Below are positions 1 to 5,194 of a stretch of DNA of 12,547 nt, piece by piece (position 1 is the stretch's first letter; each line of letters opens with the position of its first letter). Below the pieces are notes generated by a model that saw only the letters and a program-made list of their open reading frames with translations, had not been told where the DNA came from and did not search any database. This DNA comes from Comamonadaceae bacterium (GTDB lineage Bacteria > Pseudomonadota > Gammaproteobacteria > Burkholderiales > Burkholderiaceae_C), in NCBI GenBank assembly GCA_947374705.1, contig CANCDA010000062.1, positions 1-12,547 on the forward strand, read 5' to 3'. Both the position numbers and the translations under genes were made by a program.

Positions 1-203
1 ATGCCCTTGACCAAGGCGTCAATATCGCCTTGATTGCCCAAAGCCGCACCGATCAAGTGGTAGAGCTCCACACCGAAGTGAAAAACATACACCGCCTGCG
101 CGGCTATAAGCCCTAAATACAAAGGCATCTGCAACCACCGGCTGGCAAAAATGAGCTGCGCCAAAGGATTGGTGGCGTTTTGACTTTTAACGTTGTTTTT
201 CAT
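1..203 (-). CDS. UPF0114 (YqhA/TIGR00645-like) membrane protein, N-terminal part
   Basis: Reading leftwards from the ATG at 203, 67 codons are open to the window edge, so the C-terminal part is missing. The first residues are hydrophilic (MKNNVKSQNATNPLAQ). A segment follows that resembles the start of the UPF0114 family, with ASRWLQMPLYLGLIAAQAVY at about residues 20-39, a first membrane helix running to about residue 45, and then HLIGAALGNQGDIDALVKG. In this family the ASRW...P.Y.GL stretch opens a small inner-membrane protein of three to four helices. Its function is not established. No strong ribosome binding site is visible before the ATG. The gene is divergent from rubrerythrin and shares the 204-382 spacer with it. 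The family call rests on recognising a short stretch only. Confidence 0.7.
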   Translation of the reverse strand, partial: MKNNVKSQNATNPLAQLIFASRWLQMPLYLGLIAAQAVYVFHFGVELYHLIGAALGNQGDIDALVKG

Positions 204-267
204 GGCATGGCGACGGATCGCGGTGAAGAAATACTCAAAATTTCATTGTAATTCGGGTGCCCCCAAC

Positions 268-308
268 TGATAGCGCCTATCAAGCCATTAGCAAAACTCA
301 ATTGGCTT
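268..308. promoter_or_regulatory. Inverted repeats in the UPF0114/rubrerythrin divergent spacer
   Basis: The 179-base AT-rich spacer between the divergent genes holds a perfect 6+6 palindrome, TGATAG-CGC-CTATCA, at 268-282. A looser dyad adjoins it, with AAGCCA at 282-287 and TGGCTT at 303-308. Either could be an operator for one or both divergent genes. The palindrome's half-sites resemble OxyR half-sites (ATAG/CTAT), but the gap is 3 bases rather than the usual 7, so I do not call an OxyR site. No convincing -35/-10 pair was found for rubrerythrin. Confidence 0.3.
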
Positions 309-382
309 TATTAATAGTCAAGCTCTACCATTGCGTTCGTACTGATTGATTTCAGCAATTCTCAACTTCCAAGGAGCCCCTG

Positions 383-871
383 ATGACCACCGCCCAACGT
401 CCCGAAATCAAAACCCTGGCCAACCTCGAAGCCGCCTTTGCGGGTGAGTCCATGGCCCACATCAAGTACCGTTACTTCGCCAAACTGGCACGCGCCATGG
501 GGGACGAGGACACGGCCCGCACCTTTGAGGAAACCGCCAACCAGGAAGTCATGCACGCCTTTGGTCACCTGGACCTGCTCTACCCCAAGGCCAGCATGAC
601 GCCCGCCAAAGCCTTGCAGATCGCCATTGACGGCGAAACCTACGAGTACACCGAGATGTACCCCGGCTTTCGCAAAACCGCCGAACTGGAAGGCAACGCC
701 GCTGCCATGGCCGAGATGGACGAGCAAATTGAAGAGTCCAAGGTGCACGCAGCGCAGTTCAAGGCCACGCTGGACAAAGCCCAAAAACGCTTTGCCGCCT
801 TGGCCAAGGTAGAAGAGCGCCACGCCAACCACTACAAAGCCCAACTGGCCAAAGTTGCCCAAGCCGCCTAA
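383..871 (+). CDS. Rubrerythrin-like diiron protein (ferritin-like domain only)
   Basis: This 162-residue protein is a four-helix diiron protein of the rubrerythrin family, which reduces hydrogen peroxide in the cytoplasm with electrons from rubredoxin. Candidate iron ligands are visible: E22 (GES), E55 with H58 (NQEVMHA), E88 and E91 (YEYTEMYPGF), E101, and E144/E145 with H147 (EERH). The EYTEMYPGF stretch is a family hallmark. Classical rubrerythrins run to about 190 residues and end in a rubredoxin domain with two CxxC pairs. This protein stops at about residue 162 without any cysteine, so it is the short form. The start is supported by AAGGAG at 371-376, six bases before the ATG. A stand-alone rubredoxin lies 96 bases downstream and is the obvious electron donor. 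A peroxide-defence role is inferred from the family. Confidence 0.93.
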   Translation: MTTAQRPEIKTLANLEAAFAGESMAHIKYRYFAKLARAMGDEDTARTFEETANQEVMHAFGHLDLLYPKASMTPAKALQIAIDGETYEYTEMYPGFRKTAELEGNAAAMAEMDEQIEESKVHAAQFKATLDKAQKRFAALAKVEERHANHYKAQLAKVAQAA

Positions 872-884
872 AACTCAGCAAACT

Positions 885-945
885 AAGTTGCTATTAATTT
901 TCTAGCTGATTACGCATATATCCATTGGGCTTGAGCCCTATTTAT
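885..945 (+). repeat. Candidate dispersed intergenic repeat between rubrerythrin and rubredoxin
   Basis: The spacer between the two genes is AT-rich and contains two small inverted repeats: GCTA (890-893) with TAGC (903-906), and GGGCT (927-931) with AGCCC (934-938). The order GCTATTAA...TAGCTG...CGCATATA...GGGCTTGAGCCC resembles, from memory, a short intergenic repeat scattered through Comamonadaceae genomes. Only one copy is seen here, so the repeat status is inference. The second hairpin followed by TATTTATTT could also act as a weak transcription attenuator between the genes. Confidence 0.4.
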
Positions 946-967
946 TTAAATTTTGAAGGAGTTTTCC

Positions 968-1132
968 ATGAAATCATTCATCTGCATCGTGTGCGGTTTT
1001 GTCTATGACGAGGCCGCTGGCCGCCCCGAAGACGGCATTGCCCCCGGCACGCGATGGGCCGATGTGCCCGATAGCTGGGCCTGCCCGGACTGCGGCGTGG
1101 CCAAGGCGGATTTCGAAGCTGTCGAATTCTGA
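968..1132 (+). CDS. Rubredoxin
   Basis: This small gene of 54 codons encodes a complete rubredoxin, a cytoplasmic one-electron carrier with a single iron held by four cysteines. The two ligand pairs are C6-IV-C9 (FICIVCGFVYDE) and C39-PD-C42 (WACPDCGVAKADF). The conserved aromatic residues Y13, W30, W37 and F49 and the PEDGIAPGTRWADVPDSW segment are in their usual places. The length matches the family norm of about 52-55 residues. AAGGAG at 956-961 lies six bases before the ATG and confirms the start. It sits directly after a rubrerythrin that lacks this domain, so the pair probably supplies in two proteins what classical rubrerythrin carries in one. Rubredoxins also serve alkane hydroxylases, but no such gene is nearby. 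Confidence 0.95.
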   Translation: MKSFICIVCGFVYDEAAGRPEDGIAPGTRWADVPDSWACPDCGVAKADFEAVEF

Positions 1133-1191
1133 GGGCATCTGAGAGCGCAAGAGCCAGCGCCTGTTCGAGCGGCCCATCACCGTCCACCAAG

Positions 1192-1353
1192 ATGATGGGC
1201 TTGTATCCTGATTTCGTAACCCATCAGCCTTTGCGTCTCAGTGGAATTGGCGGCATTGATGAATGTTTTGAGCAGATGAATGGACGAAATGCCAATGATG
1301 GCAGTTGCGAATTTGACCTTCAAAACGTACCCGCAAATTCAGCCTTGCTTTAG
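1192..1353 (+). pseudogene. Possible small ORF or decayed gene fragment
   Basis: The 256-base spacer between rubredoxin and comF contains an open frame of 53 codons from the ATG at 1192 to the TAG at 1351-1353. The same frame is also open upstream of this ATG. The translation (MMGLYPDFVTHQPLRLSGIG..., then IDECFEQMNGR and SCEFDLQ) has a natural-looking composition rich in D, E, N and F. The pattern VTH-PL-IDE-F-M-G loosely recalls the C-terminus of zinc-dependent alcohol dehydrogenases. No ribosome binding site precedes it, and there is no room for the rest of such an enzyme. It may be a remnant, a small protein or chance; I do not assign a function. Confidence 0.2.
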
Positions 1354-1374
1354 AAAAAACTTCAATTCTAAAAT
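1345..1374 (+). promoter_or_regulatory. Candidate sigma70 promoter of comF
   Basis: A TTGCTT box at 1345-1350 is followed after 18 bases by TAAAAT at 1369-1374, which differs from the consensus -10 at one position. Transcription would begin near 1381, just before the ATG at 1389. This argues against the TTG at 1374, which would overlap the -10 box, and implies a very short leader. Prediction from sequence only. Confidence 0.4.
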
Positions 1375-1388
1375 TGACGCGAGTTTTG

Positions 1389-2108
1389 ATGAATCGCCCC
1401 ATGCTGCGCACCCTGCTCCACCGCTTATTTCACCAGGTCAGCACCGCCCTGCCCAGCCAGTGCGCGGTGTGCCACGCCTGGCCCGCGCAACCGGTGTGCG
1501 AGGTCTGTGTGGCGCGTTTTGCCCAGCCGCAGCCGCGCTGCCGAACCTGCGCGTTGCCCGTGTCCGGCGGCGTCAACCAATGCGGGGCGTGTGTGCGTCA
1601 GCCGCCACCGCTGGATGCCTGCCTGTGCGCCGTGCCTTACGCCTTCCCCTGGGGTGGTCTGGTCACGCGCTACAAGTTCGGCAACGCACCGGGCTGGGCC
1701 GGCGCGCTGGCCCTGCTGATGCGCAGCGCGCCCTGGGTGGAGCCTGCGCTGGAGCAGGCCGATCTGCTGCTGCCCATGCCTTTATCACCTGCGCGACTAC
1801 AAGCGCGCGGCTTCAATCAGTCGCTGGAGTTGGCGCGTCACTTGGCCCCGAGCAAAACCGTGGCCGACCTGCTGCTGCGCATCCGCCACACAGCGCCGCA
1901 AAGTTCGCTCAAACGTGAAGATCGCTTGAAGAACGTCGTGACCGCGTTTGCGGTTGAACCTCTTCGCTCGGCTGAGCTGCGCGGCAAGCGCGTGGTGCTG
2001 CTGGACGACGTGATGACCAGCGGGGCCTCCCTCTTTGCAGCAGCCCAGACGCTGCGAGAGGCCGGTGTCTCGCACATCACGGGCCTGGTTCTGGCTAGGA
2101 CAGAGTAG
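1389..2108 (+). CDS. comF: ComF family phosphoribosyltransferase-like protein
   Basis: This 239-residue protein has the two-part build of the ComF/GntX family. An N-terminal zinc-binding region carries four CxxC pairs (C25/C28, C37/C40, C51/C54, C65/C68), and a C-terminal phosphoribosyltransferase fold carries the PRPP loop VVLLDDVMTSG at about residues 202-212. Before the loop lies the family segment LLPMPLSPARLQARGFNQSLELAR. ComF proteins are needed for DNA uptake or use of external DNA in several bacteria, and the catalytic role is unsettled. I chose the ATG at 1389. An in-frame TTG at 1374 overlaps the likely promoter, and the ATG at 1401 is also possible. No clear ribosome binding site is present. 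trmL follows 54 bases later on the same strand. Confidence 0.9.
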   Translation: MNRPMLRTLLHRLFHQVSTALPSQCAVCHAWPAQPVCEVCVARFAQPQPRCRTCALPVSGGVNQCGACVRQPPPLDACLCAVPYAFPWGGLVTRYKFGNAPGWAGALALLMRSAPWVEPALEQADLLLPMPLSPARLQARGFNQSLELARHLAPSKTVADLLLRIRHTAPQSSLKREDRLKNVVTAFAVEPLRSAELRGKRVVLLDDVMTSGASLFAAAQTLREAGVSHITGLVLARTE

Positions 2109-2162
2109 CCCCCACGCTTGTCACTGCGTGTACTGCGCTGCGGCTGCTTCACAATACGCCCC

Positions 2163-2624
2163 ATGTTCCATATCGTTCTGTTCGAGCCCGAAATCCCGCC
2201 CAACACCGGCAACGTGATCCGCCTGGCAGCCAACACCGGCTGCACGCTGCACCTGGTCGAGCCCCTGGGTTTTTCCATGGACGACAAGCACATGCGCCGT
2301 GCGGGTTTGGATTACCACGAGTACGCGCAGGTCAAACGCCATGCGGATTGGCTCACGTTTCTAGCGACTGAAAATCCGCAACCCGAGCGCCTGTTCACGC
2401 TGACCACACGGAGCACGCGGCTTGTACATGCGGTTGATTTTTTACCCGGCGACTGGCTGGTGTTCGGCTCTGAGACCAAAGGTATCAGCGACGCGGTGCG
2501 CGCCCACTTTGCACCGGCGCAACAGCTCAAACTGCCCATGCGGGCGGGTCAACGCAGTTTGAACTTGTCTAACGCTGTGGCCATCACGGTGTTTGAGGCT
2601 TGGCGGCAAAACGGTTTTGTTTGA
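2163..2624 (+). CDS. trmL: tRNA (cytidine(34)-2'-O)-methyltransferase TrmL
   Basis: This 153-residue SPOUT-class methyltransferase transfers a methyl group from S-adenosylmethionine to the ribose of the wobble nucleotide (C34 or cmnm5U34) in certain tRNA-Leu. It closely follows the E. coli TrmL pattern: FEPEIPPNTGNVIRLAANTG at residues 7-26, RRAGLDYHEY, LVFGSETKGIS for the knot and cofactor site, and a C-terminal LNLSNAVAITVFEAWRQNG. E. coli TrmL has 157 residues. The frame extends upstream to a TTG at 2118, but homology begins at the ATG at 2163, so I use that. No ribosome binding site precedes it. The gene ends two bases before the stop of the convergent lysR gene, with no terminator between them. 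Confidence 0.95.
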   Translation: MFHIVLFEPEIPPNTGNVIRLAANTGCTLHLVEPLGFSMDDKHMRRAGLDYHEYAQVKRHADWLTFLATENPQPERLFTLTTRSTRLVHAVDFLPGDWLVFGSETKGISDAVRAHFAPAQQLKLPMRAGQRSLNLSNAVAITVFEAWRQNGFV

Positions 2625-2626
2625 GC

Positions 2627-3511
2627 TCAGTCATGTAGCAACTCCCGCATCAGGGTGAGCACAATCTCCAAGGCCGGTGCGGCGGTTCGCCCCGCCAGCG
2701 TGACCAAACCAAACCGTGCCATAGCAGCCAGGGCGGGTTGGACTGGGAGTTCAATCAAATCCGGCGCAGCAGCGCGGATCGCCAACAAAATGGCATCGCT
2801 TTGCCTAACCACATCCACCAGACTCGGAATCTCGTCACAGCGCAAGGTGATGCACAAGTTGGGGTGGGCCTGTGGGCCGTAGCGTTCCATCAAAATGCGG
2901 GCGACCTCATCACTCAAAGGCGTGGAAGCCAAGGGGTATTGCATCAAGGCGTCAAAGCTGGGGGGCTTGCGCTGACGCGTCAGCGGGTGGCCCGGGCGGC
3001 AGAGGAAAGCGCCTCGCATTTCATGCAGGACTTCGCTTGACAGGTCTGCGGCGGGCTTGAGCGAGCGCGCATCCAACACCACCGCGTCCAAAGTCTTGGC
3101 GCGCAAGGCCTGCACCAACAGATCGGTACTGCCGCGCGAAATCTCCACATGAACGCCCGGGTATTGGGTGGCCATGCGCATCAACAGGGGCGTCATCAGC
3201 ATCGCGCCTGGGCCGGAGCCCATGCCTAAGCGGATCGTGCCCACCTGGCCAGCCTTCATCAGGCGACCACTTTCCCGGATGTCATCGGCGTCATCCACCA
3301 GACGCTGGGCTCGGGCCAACACCTCGCGCCCAAAAGGCGTCAGCTCACTGCGTCGGCCAATGCGGTCAAACAGGGCATGGCCCAATTCATCTTCCAGCGC
3401 GCGGATGCTGCGGCTCAGGGCAGATTGGGTCAAAAAGACGTCAGTCGCAGCCTGGCTGAATGAGCCACTTTGTGCCAGCGCGATCAGATGTTGGAGTTGA
3501 ACCAGTTTCAT
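2627..3511 (-). CDS. LysR-type transcriptional regulator of the porin/Bug-M20-dadA genes
   Basis: This 294-residue protein is a complete LysR-type regulator. Residues 1-60 form the winged helix-turn-helix (LQHLIALAQSGSFSQAATDV, then LTQSALSRSIRALEDELG and LFDRIGRRSELTPFGREVL). A linker helix leads into a periplasmic-binding-like effector domain from about residue 90 (VGTIRLGMGSGPGAML) to the end. LysR proteins bind an interrupted dyad as tetramers and usually activate divergent genes when a small ligand is present, while repressing their own gene. Here the gene is divergent from the porin. The shared spacer holds an ATAAA-N11-TTTAT dyad that recurs before the downstream Bug gene. Control of both units by this protein is inferred from location and the repeated site. 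The effector is unknown, and is probably the substrate or a product of the island. Confidence 0.93.
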   Translation of the reverse strand: MKLVQLQHLIALAQSGSFSQAATDVFLTQSALSRSIRALEDELGHALFDRIGRRSELTPFGREVLARAQRLVDDADDIRESGRLMKAGQVGTIRLGMGSGPGAMLMTPLLMRMATQYPGVHVEISRGSTDLLVQALRAKTLDAVVLDARSLKPAADLSSEVLHEMRGAFLCRPGHPLTRQRKPPSFDALMQYPLASTPLSDEVARILMERYGPQAHPNLCITLRCDEIPSLVDVVRQSDAILLAIRAAAPDLIELPVQPALAAMARFGLVTLAGRTAAPALEIVLTLMRELLHD

Positions 3512-3518
3512 AGCGATG

Positions 3519-3595
3519 GGTTTTTAAGTATTCATAAAACTCATCATAGTTTATACAACAATGCATTGGACATCGAATCGTCTCATTTTTATCAT
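3519..3595 (+). promoter_or_regulatory. Operator-promoter copy 1, upstream of the porin
   Basis: This 77-bp block has a dyad, ATAAA (3534-3538), 11 bases, TTTAT (3550-3554), the geometry expected for a LysR-type regulator. A core promoter follows: TTGGAC (3566-3571), 18 bases, TATCAT (3590-3595). The predicted start is near 3602, which puts the dyad centre near -58, typical for LysR activation. The block recurs without gaps at 5076-5152. Positions 3519-3574 match 53 of 56 bases, and the remaining 21 match only 12, yet the -10 box is kept. The link to the adjacent LysR protein is inference. Confidence 0.75.
3531..3558 (-). promoter_or_regulatory. Candidate promoter of the lysR gene, overlapping the dyad
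   Basis: On the minus strand, TTGTAT (plus-strand ATACAA, 3553-3558) and TATGAA (plus-strand TTCATA, 3531-3536) are 16 bases apart. They would direct transcription into the LysR gene, whose ATG is at 3511. The boxes flank and overlap the ATAAA-N11-TTTAT dyad, so binding of the regulator would block this promoter. That fits the usual autorepression of LysR genes. Box matches are moderate. Confidence 0.35.
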
Positions 3596-3718
3596 TCATC
3601 TCGATCCGAACTGGCAGCCGAGCGCATGCGTTGAAACCACTGCACGCAACGCGGCCATTGGATCAAGCGACCCGAGACACGCAATTAAAACTTGTAATCA
3701 ACCTTTGGAAATATTGAA

Positions 3719-4939
3719 ATGACAATGAAAAAAACCCTCGTTGCCCTGGCCGCTCTGGCTGCCACCGCTTCCTTCGCTCAAGTGACCCTTTCGGGTCGCA
3801 TCGCTTTGGCTGTGTCAACCTACAGTGCCAACGGCGCTACCGCAGGTGCAGCCAGTGATGCCGCGTCGCGCACCATGGTCGCAGACAACAGCTCACGCCT
3901 GAAATTCGCCGTGAATGAAGACCTGGGGGGTGGTCTGCGCGCTTTCGGCGTGTATGAATTTGGTCTGAACTTTGACACAGGCGCTGGCACCAACCAAGCC
4001 GGTGGTGCCAATTCGGCTACAGCCTTCAACGGCTCACGTGAATCCCACATCGGTATTGGCAACAACGATATTGAATTGCGCCTTGGCCGTCAAAACGTGT
4101 TCTGGACTCAGGGCGACCTGCACGATGCCAGCGCCAACTTCGTCGGCAAAGATGCCATTGGTGATGCCTACACCCGTTTGGCCAACGTGCGTCAAAACAA
4201 CGCGATTTTGTTGAACCTGAACAGCAGCTCTTTTGCCGGTTCGCAACTGTATTGGGCCCCTGAAGTGGCCAATGAGTCCGCGCCTGTTAGCTCACCCACT
4301 GCAGCTCAATCCTCCGCCAACGCCACCACTTGGGGTGGTAAGTTGAACTGGGATAACGGTGCTTGGCGCTTTATGGCCGACTACCAAAAGCGCAACAACA
4401 TTGCGACTGACGCAGCAGGCACTTTCCCCGCCGCCAACACCACGGCTGATTTGACCTCCGCGAAGTTGGGTCTGGGCTATCGTTACGCAGAAGGCAGCAT
4501 GGTTGCGGCGCACTACTGGGATCAGCGCAAGGACTTCACCGATGCAGCCACCAACAACACAGCCACAACGCAAGCTGTTGCTGGCGTGACGGGTGGATCC
4601 ATGGCTGGCGGCAACAAACAAACCGGCTGGGGTGTGACCGTGAAGCACAACTTGGGCGCGGGTTGGACAGGTTACGGCAGCTACGGCGTGCTGAACAACA
4701 TGTCCGCCACCGGCACTGGTGGTGATCTGAATGACTCCGGCAGCACCCTGATCTCTCTGGCGGTGCGCAAAGATCTGTCCAAGCGTACCGGCATTTATGC
4801 TTCTTACGGCCAAGTTAAGAATGCGGCCGCTGGCACCATGGGCATGCCCGGTGGCGGCTTTGTACCTGTCACAGGCCCCAATGCAGCTGCAGGTTCATCA
4901 CCCACCTTCCTGCTGGTTGGCATGATGCACAACTTCTGA
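3719..4939 (+). CDS. Outer-membrane trimeric porin (Gram-negative porin, Porin_4-like)
   Basis: This 406-residue protein is a general diffusion porin of the type abundant in Burkholderiales, expected to form a 16-strand beta-barrel trimer in the outer membrane. The N-terminus is a clear signal peptide (MTMKKTLVALAALAATASFA, cleavage before QVTLSGRI), and the first strand motif VTLSGRIALAV is typical. Other hallmarks are SRLKFAVNEDLGGGLRAFG, ELRLGRQNVFW, LGLGYRYAEGSMVAAHYWDQ and the C-terminal strand ending MHNF, whose final phenylalanine is the usual assembly signal. GGAA at 3707-3710 is eight bases from the ATG at 3719; the second ATG at 3725 would be 14 away. It is divergent from the LysR gene, has the operator-promoter block upstream, and ends in a strong terminator. 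It probably brings in the substrate used by the cluster downstream. Confidence 0.94.
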   Translation: MTMKKTLVALAALAATASFAQVTLSGRIALAVSTYSANGATAGAASDAASRTMVADNSSRLKFAVNEDLGGGLRAFGVYEFGLNFDTGAGTNQAGGANSATAFNGSRESHIGIGNNDIELRLGRQNVFWTQGDLHDASANFVGKDAIGDAYTRLANVRQNNAILLNLNSSSFAGSQLYWAPEVANESAPVSSPTAAQSSANATTWGGKLNWDNGAWRFMADYQKRNNIATDAAGTFPAANTTADLTSAKLGLGYRYAEGSMVAAHYWDQRKDFTDAATNNTATTQAVAGVTGGSMAGGNKQTGWGVTVKHNLGAGWTGYGSYGVLNNMSATGTGGDLNDSGSTLISLAVRKDLSKRTGIYASYGQVKNAAAGTMGMPGGGFVPVTGPNAAAGSSPTFLLVGMMHNF

Positions 4940-4981
4940 TCTAACGCTGGCCTAAGCCGCCTCAAGGTTTAAAGAGTCCGG

Positions 4982-5014
4982 AACCCCCACTGTGGCAACA
5001 CAGTGGGGGTTTTT
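4982..5014 (+). terminator. Strong Rho-independent terminator after the porin
   Basis: A perfect 13-bp stem pairs 4982-4994 (AACCCCCACTGTG) with 4999-5011, closed by a GCAA tetraloop at 4995-4998 and followed by further T residues to 5014. It lies 42 bases after the porin stop. It separates porin transcription from the Bug-M20-dadA unit, which therefore needs the promoter at 5076-5152. Confidence 0.93.
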
Positions 5015-5075
5015 ACTTGTGCGCGCAACGTGTGGGTGCGGTTGAGTTTTGATGCATCGTCCGTGCCATGGGGGT

Positions 5076-5152
5076 GGTTTTTATGTATTCATAAAAATCA
5101 TCATAATTTATACAACAATGCATTGGACATCACTCGCCATCATTTCTATCAT
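5076..5152 (+). promoter_or_regulatory. Operator-promoter copy 2, upstream of the Bug-M20-dadA cluster
   Basis: This is the second copy of the block at 3519-3595, in the same orientation and 1557 bp downstream. The dyad is ATAAA (5091-5095), 11 bases, TTTAT (5107-5111). The core promoter is TTGGAC (5123-5128), 18 bases, TATCAT (5147-5152), with a predicted start near 5159 and a leader of about 36 bases before the ATG at 5195. The differences from copy 1 within the first 56 bases are at 5084, 5097 and 5106. It lies after the porin terminator. Confidence 0.75.
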
Positions 5153-5182
5153 CACGTCCAACTTGATCGACATCACTACAAA

Positions 5183-5188
5183 GAGGAG
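5183..5188 (+). promoter_or_regulatory. Ribosome binding site fixing the Bug protein start
   Basis: GAGGAG at 5183-5188 lies six bases before the ATG at 5195. The reading frame is open back to 5003, but that extension runs through the terminator arm and the operator-promoter block and lacks any signal sequence, so translation from 5195 is the sound choice. Confidence 0.85.
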
Positions 5189-5194
5189 TTAGCT

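Noticed and set aside
268..282. OxyR site before rubrerythrin
   Set aside because: The ATAG and CTAT half-sites are present, but their spacing is 3 bases instead of 7 and further half-sites are missing.
362..862. Minus-strand open frame of 166 codons opposite rubrerythrin
   Set aside because: It mirrors the rubrerythrin codons, has a low-complexity G/V/F/H composition, no ribosome binding site and no family motif.
927..948. Rho-independent terminator after rubrerythrin
   Set aside because: The stem has only four to five pairs and the tail is interrupted (TATTTATTT), so it is at most an attenuator.
1280..1918. Plus-strand open frame of 212 codons overlapping comF
   Set aside because: It is an alternative frame of the clearly recognisable comF gene, with alanine/arginine-rich composition and no domain.
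4292..4813. Minus-strand open frame of 173 codons inside the porin gene
   Set aside because: It is a shadow of the porin reading frame and shows no motif or translation signal.
5003..5194. N-terminal extension of the Bug protein by 64 residues
   Set aside because: It runs through a terminator arm and the operator-promoter block, and it would bury the signal peptide. The strong ribosome site at 5183-5188 supports the ATG at 5195.
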